Positions 45,818 through 55,385 are shown, counted from the stretch's first letter. The stretch is 64,000 bases of DNA from Microvirga sp. (GCA_031181145.1 JAPSLB010000012.1:1-64000); one strand, 5' to 3'. Numbers and translations: made by a program. Notes: a model not told the origin generated them from the sequence alone.

Positions 45818-46570
45818 TTAGGTTCGCGCTGCTTGCAGCCTTAAGGCCAGATCAGGATTGTCCGAAGTCAGATAACCAAGTTCCTTGCTGAGCCAATATC
45901 GCAGCGCTTCTTCATCATTGATGGTCCAAACGCACAATTTATCTATGGGAAACAAGGCAATGACGCGCTCCCACTCGGCCTCCATCAGTTCGTGATGAAC
46001 GGCGATCACATCAACCAGGGGCTTTGCCCTAGAAACGAACGCCTCGATTCCTCCTGCCCTCTCAGCCCAGTCCACATTAACAGATACGAGTCTCCTAATA
46101 TCGGCCGCCTGCTGCTGACAGGCTTCCAGGACAGCCAAGTCGAAGCAGGTCAACCAACATCGATCCGCGACTTTGTAGCGACGCAGCATGTCGGCCGCCT
46201 TCTCCGCAAGTCCTGGGTAGGCACGCTTGTTCTCGTCATGCTTAATCTCGACGTGCAACAGGACCCCGTGAGCAGGGGCGAGTATATCAAGCACCTCTTC
46301 AAGGGAAGGAACGGTGTCTCCGGTCAATCCTGCCGGACCTATCAGCCGCACGGCTTTGCGTTTCTCCGGGCTGAGAAACCTCACGGGGCCGCTGCTGTCT
46401 GTCGTGCGGTCCAGGGTGGCGTCATGAATGACAAGAATCTCCCCGGCCTCGCTTAGATGCAGGTCCATCTCCACCGCTTTCACGCCAAGCTCCAGCACAT
46501 TGCGGAAACCAGAGAGTGAGTTTTCGGCCCATATGTTTCGTGCGCCGCGATGGCCGATAATCATCGTCAT
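45818..46570 (-). CDS. Glycerophosphodiester phosphodiesterase family protein
   Basis: A 250-residue GDPD. Family motifs: IIGHRGARNIWAENSLSGFRNVLELG (HRG and AEN), VEMDLHLSEAGEILVIHDATLDRTT (metal and catalytic residues E, D, H) and LLHVEIKHDE. No signal peptide is present, so it acts in the cytoplasm on a diester brought in by the ABC transporter whose genes precede it. It lies 45 bases after the second permease gene. UgpQ and the agrocinopine phosphodiesterase AccF belong to the same family. The second substrate half (glycerol, sugar or other alcohol) cannot be read from the sequence. Confidence 0.9.
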   Translation of the reverse strand: MTMIIGHRGARNIWAENSLSGFRNVLELGVKAVEMDLHLSEAGEILVIHDATLDRTTDSSGPVRFLSPEKRKAVRLIGPAGLTGDTVPSLEEVLDILAPAHGVLLHVEIKHDENKRAYPGLAEKAADMLRRYKVADRCWLTCFDLAVLEACQQQAADIRRLVSVNVDWAERAGGIEAFVSRAKPLVDVIAVHHELMEAEWERVIALFPIDKLCVWTINDEEALRYWLSKELGYLTSDNPDLALRLQAART

Positions 46571-46615
46571 GATTCAAAATTCCATTCTATGGGACGGTGG
46601 CCGTTTCGGAACAGT

Positions 46616-47491
46616 TCAACGCACTGTGGGATCGAGCCTGTCACGCAGCCAGTCCCCGACAACGGAGATCGAGAGCGTCGTCAGCATGATGACGAAGGCA
46701 GGCGCCAGCATGACCCAAGGGGCTCGCGTCAGATACTCACGGCCGAAGCCGACCATATTACCCAAGGAGGTATCAGGGGGCTGGACACCCAGCCCCAGGA
46801 ATGAGAGGCCGCTCTCCATCAGAATGATCTCCGGAAAGGTTAGAGTCATCGAAACGATGATGGTCGAGGCGACATTCGGCAGGATGTGCTTGAGGTAAAC
46901 CCGGGCCGGGGTTGCGCCCAGCTGGACAACGGCTGCGGCGTAGCCTTGTGCGCCAGCCGAGATGGCAAGACCGCGCGCTATGCGAGCATAGCGTTCCCAA
47001 CCGTAAAAGCTCATCAGGAGGACAAGGAGCGTCATGGACGATCCGAAGAAAGCCAGGACTGAGAGAGACAGGATCATGAAGGGCAAGGCGGCTTGAAAAT
47101 CCGCCAACGTCAGGACCAAGTGCTCGACGATCCCACGAAAACGGGCCGCGAGAAAACCCAAGGTAGTTCCGAACACCGCCGAGAGCACTGTGGCCCCAAA
47201 TGCGATAACCAGTGAGACCCGGATTGATTCCATCAGGCGCGAAAGAACATCTCGCCCAAGCTCATCAGTTCCGAGCCAGTGACCAGGCGTTCCCGGAACA
47301 GCGAGGCGGGCTGACAGATCCATCTTGGTGACAGGATAAGGCCGCAGCAGATCGGTCGAGATCGCGGCAAAAATCATTAGAGCCAGCCAACCAGCCCCGC
47401 AGATCACGAGAAGCGGCATCCTGCTCCGGATACGTCGCAGCAGGCCTGGACTCGCAGCGTCGACCACATTGTCTCCGGCAAGATCGGTCAT
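46616..47491 (-). CDS. ABC transporter permease, DppC type (phosphodiester-type cluster)
   Basis: A 291-residue permease starting MTDLAGDNVVDAASPGLLRR at the ATG at 47491; the much longer open frame upstream is not coding. One helix (LLVICGAGWLALMIFAAI) precedes HWLGTDELGRDVLSRLMESIRVSLVIAF. The docking loop reads AQGYAAAVVQLGATPARVYLKHILPNVAST and GLSFLGLGVQPPDTSLGNMV comes before the last helix. It follows the DppB-type gene by 14 bases. Confidence 0.92.
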   Translation of the reverse strand: MTDLAGDNVVDAASPGLLRRIRSRMPLLVICGAGWLALMIFAAISTDLLRPYPVTKMDLSARLAVPGTPGHWLGTDELGRDVLSRLMESIRVSLVIAFGATVLSAVFGTTLGFLAARFRGIVEHLVLTLADFQAALPFMILSLSVLAFFGSSMTLLVLLMSFYGWERYARIARGLAISAGAQGYAAAVVQLGATPARVYLKHILPNVASTIIVSMTLTFPEIILMESGLSFLGLGVQPPDTSLGNMVGFGREYLTRAPWVMLAPAFVIMLTTLSISVVGDWLRDRLDPTVR

Positions 47492-47505
47492 AATTCCACC
47501 CACTC

Positions 47506-48435
47506 TCAATGTGCCGCCGATTTGCTGCGCAGGCGCGGGTCCAGCCAGCCATACATTATGTCCACGGCGAGATTTGCCAAAACCATCGTGCCAGCAATGA
47601 CCAGAAGAAGGCACTGCACGACTGCAAGGTCGCGGTTGGAAACAGAGACGACGAGCAGACGCCCGACTCCCGGCCAGGAAAATATTGTCTCCACCACGAC
47701 CGCGCCGGCGATCAGGGAGCCGATCATGAAGCCCACAATGGTGACGATCGGCACCGACGCGTTGGGAAGCGCATGTTTCCAAACCACATCCCGCCAGCTC
47801 ATCCCTTTGGCCGATGCGGTACGGATATAAGGTTGGCCAAGCACCTCGATCATGGCCGAACGCGAGAAACGGGCGAGAATGCCGATGCCGCCGATGCTCA
47901 TGGTCAGGGTTGGAAGAATGCCATGCATCCATGTATCCTGTCCGCCCGAGGGAAGCCATCCGAGTGTGACCGAGAAGATCAGTACCAGCAACAATCCGAC
48001 TACGAACGAAGGGATTGTGAAGCCGAAAACGGCCATCATGATCACGCCGCGATCCGCAATGCTTTGCCTATGGAGAGCGGCATAGACGCCGGCTGGAATA
48101 CCGATGCCGACCTTCAGGATCAGTGCCGGAATCGTCAGCTGAAGTGTGGTGGGGATACGCTCCAGGACCAGCTGCAGAGCCGGAGACTTATCCCGCATCG
48201 AAACCCCGAAATCGAGTGACCAGAGCGATTTCAGATAGGCCCAGTACTGCACGACGATGGGATCGTTCAGCCCCCAGCGCTCGCGAAAGGCCTCAATGGC
48301 ATCCTGAGGAGCATCAGGACCAAGCAGAATCTGGGCAGGATCACCGGACAGACGCAGTACGCAGAAAGCGAAAGTCATCACCAACAGTATGGTAATGGCA
48401 GCGCGCAGCATTCGAGAGAGAAAAAAGGAGAGCAT
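47506..48435 (-). CDS. ABC transporter permease, DppB type (phosphodiester-type cluster)
   Basis: A 309-residue permease: MLSFFLSRMLRAAITILLVMTFAFCVLRLSGDPAQILLG at the start, then QPYIRTASAKGMSWRDVVWKHALPNASVPIV (docking loop) and ETIFSWPGVGRLLVVSVSNRDLAVVQ. The ATG at 48435 suits the family start; a GTG at 48462 that overlaps the ATPase stop (GTGA) would add nine residues and is the alternative. Confidence 0.91.
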   Translation of the reverse strand: MLSFFLSRMLRAAITILLVMTFAFCVLRLSGDPAQILLGPDAPQDAIEAFRERWGLNDPIVVQYWAYLKSLWSLDFGVSMRDKSPALQLVLERIPTTLQLTIPALILKVGIGIPAGVYAALHRQSIADRGVIMMAVFGFTIPSFVVGLLLVLIFSVTLGWLPSGGQDTWMHGILPTLTMSIGGIGILARFSRSAMIEVLGQPYIRTASAKGMSWRDVVWKHALPNASVPIVTIVGFMIGSLIAGAVVVETIFSWPGVGRLLVVSVSNRDLAVVQCLLLVIAGTMVLANLAVDIMYGWLDPRLRSKSAAH

Positions 48436-48458
48436 GTGACCCGATCTGTAGACGTAGC

Positions 48459-49442
48459 TCACGCCACAAGGGGAGCATCGGACTGAGCGATGAGATGGCA
48501 GGCCGCAATGTGCCCGGTGCCTACTGCCCCCAGTTTAGGCGCGGAGGTCCGACAGGAAGGCAAAACCACAGGGCAACGTGGATGAAAGGCGCAACCTGCG
48601 GGCCGCCGGGCTGGGTTGGGCGGTTCGCCCTGCAGGATGATGCGGGCTTCCAGCTTCCGCCCGGGAACCGGGACTGAGGAAACCAATGCCCGTGTATAGG
48701 GATGCTGCGGATGGGTAAAGATCACATCCGACGAGGCCTCTTCAACGATCCGGCCCAAATACATCACCGCGACACGATCAGTGATGTTCCGCACGACTTT
48801 CAGGTCATGGCTGATGAACACCATGGCAATGCCATGTTTCTCTTGCAGGTCGCGGAGCAGATTCACCACCTGAGCCTGAATGGATACGTCGAGAGCGGAG
48901 ACGGGCTCGTCACAAACCAGGAGCCGTGGCTCGGTTGCGAGGGCTCGTGCGATGATCACGCGCTGGCGCTGGCCGCCTGATAGCTCATGAGGGTAACGCC
49001 CCGCCTGGTCGCTCCGGAGACCGACGGCGGACATCAACTCGGCCACACGTTCCTTCACCTCGGATTTCGTGGCAAGCCCGTGAATCACCAAAGGCTCACC
49101 GATCTGCTCTGCAATCGACAAGCGACGGTCGAGGGCCGCCAGCGGGTCCTGAAACACAAGCTGCATCTGGGCACGGAGCCTGCGCCATTCCGTCGTGCCC
49201 ATGGCCGGCATCGGCTGCCCGTCGAACACTACCTGACCTTCGGTAGCGGGATCGATGCCCAAGAGCATGCGGCCGAGCGTCGACTTTCCGGAGCCGCTTT
49301 CGCCTACAACTCCCAAAGTTTCCCCTGCCGAAAGCGAGAGGCTCACTCTATCGACGGCGCGAACGAGGGTGGGCTTTTTCCAAAGTCCCCTCGAAATCTC
49401 ATAGACCCGCACGAGGTCTCTGGCCTCCAGGAGAGCGGTCAT
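48459..49442 (-). CDS. ABC transporter ATP-binding protein, DppF type (phosphodiester-type cluster)
   Basis: A 327-residue ATPase. Walker [10 protein letters not shown] near residue 49, [16 protein letters not shown] in place of the usual ASLNPR segment, signature [31 protein letters not shown] and FISHDLKVV. The C-terminal extension has [14 protein letters not shown] and [14 protein letters not shown]. Its start overlaps the stop of the DppD-type gene by four bases (ATGA). Confidence 0.92.
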   Translation of the reverse strand: MTALLEARDLVRVYEISRGLWKKPTLVRAVDRVSLSLSAGETLGVVGESGSGKSTLGRMLLGIDPATEGQVVFDGQPMPAMGTTEWRRLRAQMQLVFQDPLAALDRRLSIAEQIGEPLVIHGLATKSEVKERVAELMSAVGLRSDQAGRYPHELSGGQRQRVIIARALATEPRLLVCDEPVSALDVSIQAQVVNLLRDLQEKHGIAMVFISHDLKVVRNITDRVAVMYLGRIVEEASSDVIFTHPQHPYTRALVSSVPVPGRKLEARIILQGEPPNPARRPAGCAFHPRCPVVLPSCRTSAPKLGAVGTGHIAACHLIAQSDAPLVA

Positions 49443-50437
49443 GCCGCGGCACTTTCGTGCTGGCCCGAAGTGCAGGAAGACTTGCTGATCCCGGTCACCG
49501 GATGGAAGCAGGAGAGGAAGCGGCCATCCGGTTGAGGTTTCAATACGGGCAGGTTGCTGCGGCAGAAATCGGTGGCTCGATCACAGCGTGGTGAGAACGC
49601 ACAACCATTGGACAGATTCCTCGGGTCTGGAACGGTACCGTGGATGGGAACGAGCCTTTCGCGCCCTCCCTCCAACCGAGGAATGGCGTCGAACAACCCG
49701 CGGGTATAGGGATGGCGCGGGTTGCCGAACGTCGCATCTATCCGCCCCTCCTCGACAATGCGGCCGGCATACATGACGCAAATGCGATCGCAAACCTGAC
49801 TGACTGCGCCGAGATCATGGGAAATGAACACCATGGCCATGCCCGTTTCAGCGCGCACGGCGCTGAGGAGGTCCAAGATCTGTGCCTGAATCGTGGCGTC
49901 GAGCGCCGTAGTCGGCTCATCCGCGATCAACAGATCCGGCTCACCTGCGAGGGCCATCGCAATCATGATGCGCTGACACTGGCCACCTGAAAGCTCATGG
50001 GGATAAGTATCGGAGCGTTTCCTGGCATCAGGAATGCCGACCATGTCCATGAGGCGGATGGCCTCGAGACGCGCGGCGTCCCCCATCAACCCGCGGTGGA
50101 TCCGCAATGTCTCGGCTATCTGTCGGCCCACACGGATCACGGGATTCAACGAGGAGGAAGGATCTTGGAAGATCATCGCGACACGTCCTCCCCGCACTCC
50201 TTCCAGGGTGGAGCGCGAGGCGCCGCAAAGCTCCTGGCCGTCAAGGGTCACGGATCCCGTGACGCGTGCCGTGCCTGGCAGCAGGCCGAGGGCAGCAAGC
50301 CAGGTCACTGACTTTCCGCAGCCGGACTCTCCTACCAGTCCTAATGCTTCCCCCTTCGCAACATCCAGATTGACGCCATGGAGAACTTGTGTCCCATCAA
50401 ACGCAACGCGCAAGTCGCGTATCGAGATGAAGGGCAT
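49439..50437 (-). CDS. ABC transporter ATP-binding protein, DppD type (phosphodiester-type cluster)
   Basis: A 332-residue ATPase starting MPFISIRDLRVAFDG at the ATG at 50437, with AAAGGA six bases before it; the frame opens at 50464 without such a site. Walker A GESGCGKSV near residue 42, [48 protein letters not shown] and FISHDLGAVSQ. The tail has CAFSPRCDRATDFC. It lies 115 bases after the binding-protein gene. Confidence 0.92.
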   Translation of the reverse strand: MPFISIRDLRVAFDGTQVLHGVNLDVAKGEALGLVGESGCGKSVTWLAALGLLPGTARVTGSVTLDGQELCGASRSTLEGVRGGRVAMIFQDPSSSLNPVIRVGRQIAETLRIHRGLMGDAARLEAIRLMDMVGIPDARKRSDTYPHELSGGQCQRIMIAMALAGEPDLLIADEPTTALDATIQAQILDLLSAVRAETGMAMVFISHDLGAVSQVCDRICVMYAGRIVEEGRIDATFGNPRHPYTRGLFDAIPRLEGGRERLVPIHGTVPDPRNLSNGCAFSPRCDRATDFCRSNLPVLKPQPDGRFLSCFHPVTGISKSSCTSGQHESAAA

Positions 50438-50552
50438 AACAGGTCCTTTCTGCTCGATGAGCATGGAACGATTGGGCTCAACTCGATATTCACGCGGTAA
50501 GGCGATGAAGAGATAACCCCGGCAGGCTCTCCTGCCGGGGCTTGGCCGCCCA

Positions 50553-52181
50553 TCAGAAGGACCAGTTCTCCTTGCGGAAATCCATTGCGAATGCCGGAGC
50601 CGCCTTCCACTTCAGGGCAGATTTCACGCCGGTGAATACTGCATTCTGATGAATGACCTGATAGGCCGGGTCCTCGCGCTCGCAAATCTCGAGCATGCGA
50701 GCGAAGGCTTTCTTGCGGGCGGCACGGTCCGTGGACTTCTGGATGATGTCGGCCATCTTGTTGGCCTCTTCGTTGGTCCAGTCCTTCTTCTGCTGAACCT
50801 CGCCGTTCGGACCGAACTGGACGACGATCGTAGCTACCGGGTCGTTGAAAGCTGCGCCTGCCGACCAGTCGCGCACGCCGCGCGGAGTGGAGGCGTCGTG
50901 GATCTGCCCCCAATTTTCCTTCATTTCGATTTCAACGTTCAGGCCGACCTGCTTCCACATCTCAACCATGATTTGCGCGTTGGACACTTGGTTGGTGTAG
51001 TAGTTGTTCAGAACCCTGAAGGGGACGGCGTCGCCCTTGTAGCCTGCCTGCCTCAGCAGATCTCCGGCCAGCTTCGGATCGTAGGCTGGCGCGTCCCAGC
51101 CGTTGATGAACATGTCGCCGTAGAATTCGAACTGAAGCCCCTTCGGCACGCGGGTCTTGCCGGCCCACAGCGCCTCGACGATCGCTTGGCGATCGATGGC
51201 ATGGGACATGGCGCGGCGCACCAGCGGGTTTTCCAGGACCGGATGGTACTTGTTGAAGGTCGAAATGCGGTGGTTCATGATCGGCGAACCCTGCACCTCG
51301 AAGCCGCTGGCTGCTTCCACGGCATCGATCTGATCCGGCGGCAGGTCGCAGGCGAAGTCATACTCGCCGGACAGGAGACCGTTCACGCGCGAGGACACCT
51401 CCGGCACTTCCACGAAGCGAATCTGCTGCAGTGGCGGGCGACCGCCCCAGTAATCGTCGTGGGCTTCCAGAACCAGCGAAACATCGGGCCTGTACTCGAC
51501 TACCTTGTAGGGGCCGGTCGTGATGGGTTTGCGTGCCCATTCCGCATAGGATTTGGCCTCATCCCAGGCACGGCGGCTCGTGATCTGGCTGCCGAACGCG
51601 AACAGGCGGCCCTCTAGCGTCACGTCGGGCGATGCGTTGTGAAAGCGGACCGTGTACTTGTTGACTGCCTCAACGCCGCGCAGGGCGGGCCAAATGCGGC
51701 GGGCGACGCCGGGGATGGAAGCCGGAAGTTCCTTGTCGGTCTTAGGCTTGTAATTGTCCTCGTAGATGGTCTTGCCCCCGTCCGGCTGCGTATCGGCAAA
51801 CATGCGCTCGGCCGAGAAGGAGAATACCACATCATCGGCGGTCATCTCGTCGCCGTTGTGGAACCGTACGCCTTCGCGCAGCTTGAGTTCGACAGTCTTG
51901 TCGTCGAGGCGCTTCCATTCGGTAGCAAGACCCGGAACCGGGCCCTGATTACCCATCCAGTTGCGCAGGATCAGGCCCTCCCACAGGTTCGGGAAGAACA
52001 CACGCTCACCAACATTGGACTGCTCGTACCAAACGTCGAGGGTGTTGTTGATGGTGATCTTCTGCACTGCGATGGAAATTGAGGGGCGTGCGCTCTGCCC
52101 GATGGCGAAGCGGGGCAGGATCAGGGTCCCGCCGGTAGCACCGAGGAGACCAAGTGCCTGACGGCGGTTCATCTTCAGCAT
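50553..52181 (-). CDS. ABC transporter substrate-binding protein, family 5 (phosphodiester/opine-type cluster)
   Basis: A 542-residue periplasmic binding protein with a Tat-type signal (NRRQALGLLGATGGTLIL, cleavage near AIGQSA at residue 30). The mature protein contains VFFPNLWEGLILRNWMG, LATEWKRLDDKTVELKLREGVRFHNGDEMTADDVVFSF and further family-5 segments, ending MDFRKENWSF. GGGAGAA lies before the ATG at 52181. It heads the cluster of two ATPases, two permeases, GDPD, HAD phosphatase and isomerase-like gene. By analogy with AccA of the agrocinopine locus it could bind a sugar or polyol phosphodiester; peptides are the default alternative. Confidence 0.9.
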   Translation of the reverse strand: MLKMNRRQALGLLGATGGTLILPRFAIGQSARPSISIAVQKITINNTLDVWYEQSNVGERVFFPNLWEGLILRNWMGNQGPVPGLATEWKRLDDKTVELKLREGVRFHNGDEMTADDVVFSFSAERMFADTQPDGGKTIYEDNYKPKTDKELPASIPGVARRIWPALRGVEAVNKYTVRFHNASPDVTLEGRLFAFGSQITSRRAWDEAKSYAEWARKPITTGPYKVVEYRPDVSLVLEAHDDYWGGRPPLQQIRFVEVPEVSSRVNGLLSGEYDFACDLPPDQIDAVEAASGFEVQGSPIMNHRISTFNKYHPVLENPLVRRAMSHAIDRQAIVEALWAGKTRVPKGLQFEFYGDMFINGWDAPAYDPKLAGDLLRQAGYKGDAVPFRVLNNYYTNQVSNAQIMVEMWKQVGLNVEIEMKENWGQIHDASTPRGVRDWSAGAAFNDPVATIVVQFGPNGEVQQKKDWTNEEANKMADIIQKSTDRAARKKAFARMLEICEREDPAYQVIHQNAVFTGVKSALKWKAAPAFAMDFRKENWSF

Positions 52182-52613
52182 TCGAATTCTCCCTTGCCAA
52201 GCATCGTGGGCGAGCCGGTCGAACGTCCTGGACGTGTCTCAAGAAGCTGCTGGCGGCGCGGGAAGAACGCCGTCCAGGTGCAACGGCTTGCGTCATAGAG
52301 AAGGCATGCAAAGGTTGGATGATGGTTAGGTGAAGGTTCAGTGACGCTCGAGCCACTCTGGCGACAACTGAATGCTGTTACGCTCTTATATCGCTGGAGA
52401 GATATGAATTCAGCCTATGCGCCTGTCGTAGGATCAACGCATTACGGAAGCGCCTAACATTGGCAGCTCAGCTCTGGGTCAATCGGTAACGTTGAGCGGG
52501 CCAAACGAAGAGCCGCTGGTCGCCCGTTAAGCGGACTAAGCTCTTTGGTCCGAGAAGCGCCAGCGGCGGGCCTTCCGGCGCACGGGCGGTGAGCCAGTCT
52601 TGAGCGTCCCGTC
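52182..52613. other. Promoter region of ABC cluster and spacer to ftrA-like gene
   Basis: About 430 bases without a supported gene. On the minus strand it must hold the promoter of the binding-protein gene and the end of the FtrA-like transcription unit. AT-rich patches occur at about 52380-52420. No clear operator palindrome or hairpin is seen. Confidence 0.35.
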
Positions 52614-52621
52614 CTTGGCAA

Positions 52622-53614
52622 TCAGGGTTCCAGCTCGCCCCGACTGAAACTGTTTCGGTAGGCCGCGGGTGTCGTCCCAAGCTTTTGCCGAAAATGATGC
52701 CGCATCGTGTCCGCCGACCCGAAGCCCGATGCCTCGGCAATCTGCTGAATCGGCTCGGACGTTGCTTCCAGAAGATCACGGGCCTTCGCGAGCCTTTCCG
52801 CCAACAGCCACTTGCCCGGCGTGGTCCCGGTCGCTGCCTGAAACCGCCGCAGGAACGTTCGCGGGCTCATCCCCACGACCTGCGCCATGGCTTCGATCGT
52901 GTAATCGGAGTGAGCATCCTGGCGCAGGCGGTCCAGCAACGGAGCCAAGCGGGAGCTTTCATACGGAGCGGGCACTGGACGCTCGACGAACTGAGCCTGT
53001 CCGCCATCCCGGTGCGGCGGAACGACAAGCCGGCGGGCCACCTTGTTGGCCGCCTCGGTCCCGAAGTCGCGGCGTACAAGATGAAGGCACAGATCGATCC
53101 CGGCCGCGCTGCCGGCGGACGTGAGGACTGACCCCTCATCGATGTACAAGACATCAGGCTCAACTCTAATAGCCGGAAACCGTGCCGACAGGGCCTCGGC
53201 GTAGCGCCAGTGGGTGGTGGCCCGCTTGCCGTCCAGAAGATCGGCCGCCGCCAGAACGAAGACTCCCGAGCAGATGGACAGGATCCGGGCGCCTGCCGCA
53301 TGGGCCTGCCTCAAGGCGGTACTGAGACTGTCCGGGACGGGCGTATCAATGCCGCGCCAGCCCGGGACAATGATGGTCCCGGCGGTCTTGAGGAGGCCGA
53401 GATCGCCGTCCGCCAGGATGCGCACGCCGCCGATGCCACGTAGCTCACCCGCATCCGCAGCGCAGACGGCAAACTCGTACCAATCCGGCCCCATCTCGGG
53501 GCGCGGCAAGCCGAAGACCTCGACGGCGACACCAAACTCGAACGTGCACAGGCCGTCATAGGCAATGGCGACGACGCGCCGGTTCAAAAGTGTGCGGGAA
53601 GTCATTTTTGGCAT
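52622..53614 (-). CDS. FtrA/GlxA-type regulator (DJ-1/PfpI-like domain plus AraC HTH)
   Basis: A 330-residue regulator. Residues about 10-180 form a glutamine-amidotransferase-like DJ-1/PfpI domain (VVAIAYDGLCTFEFGVAVEVFGLPRPEMG; nucleophile-elbow cysteine in ILSICSGVFVLAAADLLDGKRATTHW). Residues about 220-325 are the AraC domain: YTIEAMAQVVGMSPRTFLRRFQAATGTTPGKWLLAERLAKARDLLE and IQQIAEASGFGSADTMRHHFRQKLGTTPAAYR. GGAGG lies close to the ATG at 53614; the ATG at 53605 is the alternative. It is divergent from a rhodanese gene, a pair often found together, and probably controls it. Confidence 0.88.
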   Translation of the reverse strand: MPKMTSRTLLNRRVVAIAYDGLCTFEFGVAVEVFGLPRPEMGPDWYEFAVCAADAGELRGIGGVRILADGDLGLLKTAGTIIVPGWRGIDTPVPDSLSTALRQAHAAGARILSICSGVFVLAAADLLDGKRATTHWRYAEALSARFPAIRVEPDVLYIDEGSVLTSAGSAAGIDLCLHLVRRDFGTEAANKVARRLVVPPHRDGGQAQFVERPVPAPYESSRLAPLLDRLRQDAHSDYTIEAMAQVVGMSPRTFLRRFQAATGTTPGKWLLAERLAKARDLLEATSEPIQQIAEASGFGSADTMRHHFRQKLGTTPAAYRNSFSRGELEP

Positions 53615-53701
53615 GATCCTCCGGATACATGGCAAGAATGCCAACTACAAGGCCAAGCGGTGCTGAAGCATGATGGCCTCGTTGCCCGCCAGGAGGACAC
53701 C

Positions 53702-54127
53702 ATGAGCCTTGTCACTGCTACCCCTGCTGCTCCATCCGAGATCGCCATCGAACACCTCTCACGCCGGCTGTCGGTCGAGACAGACTGCGCCGACGTTGCG
53801 GCTGCCATGGAGTCGGGCGAGATGGATTTCGTGCTTCTCCACGTCGTCGGATCGAGCACAGCTTATGAGAAGCGGCACGTCCCGGGCGCCCTGCATCTCC
53901 CGCACCGGCAGATCACGTGCGAGCGCATGACGGAGTGGCCAAAAGACACCCTATTCGTGGTCTACTGCGCCGGCCCGCACTGCAATGGCGCCGACCAGGC
54001 AGCCCTGAAGCTGGCGCGGCTTGGCAGGCCAGTGAAGGTTATGATCGGCGGCATCACAGGCTGGGCCGATGAAGGTCTTCCCTTCGCGTCGGGGTCGGAG
54101 CCAGGAACCCTCGGCATGGCAACATGA
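53702..54127 (+). CDS. Rhodanese-like sulfurtransferase domain protein
   Basis: A 141-residue single rhodanese domain. The ATG at 53702 has GGAGG upstream. DFVLLHVVGSSTAYEKRHVPGALHLPHRQI is the CH2A-type motif region; the active-site loop is YCAGPHCNGADQAALKLARLG with the catalytic cysteine in YCAG; VMIGGITGWADEGLPF is the closing segment. Single-domain rhodaneses transfer sulfane sulfur or act as sensors. It is divergent from the FtrA-type regulator gene. Confidence 0.87.
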   Translation: MSLVTATPAAPSEIAIEHLSRRLSVETDCADVAAAMESGEMDFVLLHVVGSSTAYEKRHVPGALHLPHRQITCERMTEWPKDTLFVVYCAGPHCNGADQAALKLARLGRPVKVMIGGITGWADEGLPFASGSEPGTLGMAT

Positions 54128-54258
54128 CCATGGCGAAAGGGCAAAGCGGCACGAAGGTCCGTAGAGGATCACGCGCTGACGATCCCCTGCCCTTCGGGAA
54201 GGTCCGGTGCTCCTTGCCTTTAGCGGACATTCAGTTGACGTCCGAATAGGTCATGCGT

Positions 54259-55039
54259 GGACGGCTCCCTGTTGGCGAGGGATTTGTTTGACGCTTCTGC
54301 TAGGCTGGTCGGTGCGGCCATGTGTTCGACCTGTTGCTGCGGTGCTCATGACCGCTGGCCATAATGCCCTTCGCGAAGGGGTCTCGACCAAATCCTCGTA
54401 TTCCAAGATGCTCTGGGCCCGCTTCCCGGCGCGGCCGGATCCCGCATTAGTGTCCCTACGCCCTTCCCAACCTCATCACCGAACTCCCTCAGCGATGATT
54501 CTGCCACCTGCACGGCAGGCTCACGATAGCGCTCGCCCTTGGCCATGAACGCCCACACCATGCGAGCCACCTTGTTGGCCAGAGCCACCGCCGCCACTTT
54601 GGTGGCCCGCCGTGCCAGCAACTGCACGAGCCACGGTCGCCGGGTACCATGCCGCTGGGCATAGCGGATCACCGCCTCGCAGATCGCCTCGGCATCGGTC
54701 ATGTCGTTCTTCTGCCGCTTCATGTAAGGTTTGACGTTGGCGGGTGGCATGAGCTTCACCTGGTGGCTCAGGCTCTGGAGTTCGCGCGACCCGTGACGAG
54801 CCGAGGCACAGGCCCCGATGCCGATCAGACAGGATGGCAGGCTGGCAAAGAACTTCAGCACCTGCCCTCGCCTGACCTGGCGCCGGGTTAGCACCTCGCC
54901 CGTGGCGCTGATGCCGTGCGCCTGGAAGACGGACTTGGCGATATCCAAACCATTGATGGTGACCGGGCTCATGGGCTGCTCCTGTGTCGCTGGCTGCTGA
55001 CAACAGCCATGCTACCTCACCGCTCGGTGGGAGCCGTCC
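54259..55039. mobile_element. Internally deleted IS110-family element (IS1111-like)
   Basis: GGACGGCTCCC at 54259-54269 and its exact reverse complement GGGAGCCGTCC at 55029-55039 flank a shortened IS110-type transposase gene. Subterminal inverted repeats of this kind mark the IS1111 subgroup. The resulting unit of about 780 bases is roughly half of a full element, which agrees with the internal deletion seen in the transposase. The true tips lie a few bases outside these repeats; the insertion target is not clear. Confidence 0.65.
54346..54972 (-). pseudogene. IS110-family transposase with large internal deletion
   Basis: The frame opens MSPVTINGLDIAKSVFQAHGISATG, the N-terminal DEDD domain of IS110 transposases (first aspartate in GLDIAK), and continues to KPYMKRQKNDMTDAEAICEAV with the next acidic residues. 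It then passes straight into IRYAQRHGTRRPWLVQLLARRATKVAAVALANKVARMVWAFMAKGERY, the C-terminal end of the protein. The middle, about 180-200 residues including the catalytic serine region (Transposase_20), is gone. The last 50 codons read into unrelated sequence. It cannot transpose by itself. Confidence 0.8.
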
Positions 55040-55117
55040 AAAGTATCATTTCAAGACCTTTGGGAGTTCGCCGCGTCCTAGCCTAAAGCGGCATTCGGTA
55101 GCAAAGACTGCCAAATG

Positions 55118-55385
55118 CTAGGCAATTGACGAACCGGGAAAGGTCTTGGTCTCCTCCAAAGCTGCTCTTGCCGCGCTCTCCAGAGCGCACACGGCAAGAA
55201 GGTATGGACCCGGCCCATGGCCGATCCGAGATACGCCCAACTCGGCAAGTCTTGCGGCGGGAGGGGGCTTTCGCCTGCCATGATGTTCACCGGGAGCGGC
55301 GAGCCTTTCATCCAGCGAGCAATAAGCCTCTCGTCGACCAGGCCGGCACGAACAAGCCGTCGGCACCCGCGCCGACAGTGCAGGG
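55118..55385 (-). pseudogene. C-terminal fragment of isocitrate lyase/PEP mutase-family protein
   Basis: Three short frame-shifted pieces make one family match: AGADGLFVP near 55360-55385, GLVDERLIARWMKGSPLPVNIMAGESP in a second frame, and PAARLAELGVSRIGHGPGPYLLAVCALESAARAALEETK back in the first, ending at TAG 55118-55120. This is the C-terminal third of the isocitrate lyase/phosphoenolpyruvate mutase superfamily. The rest, with the active site, is absent. It lies directly against the 3' end of another broken gene. Confidence 0.6.

Noticed and set aside
47492..47959. Extension of the DppC-type permease frame upstream
   Set aside because: It overlaps the DppB gene in another frame and is arginine/histidine-rich; the permease fold starts at the ATG at 47491.
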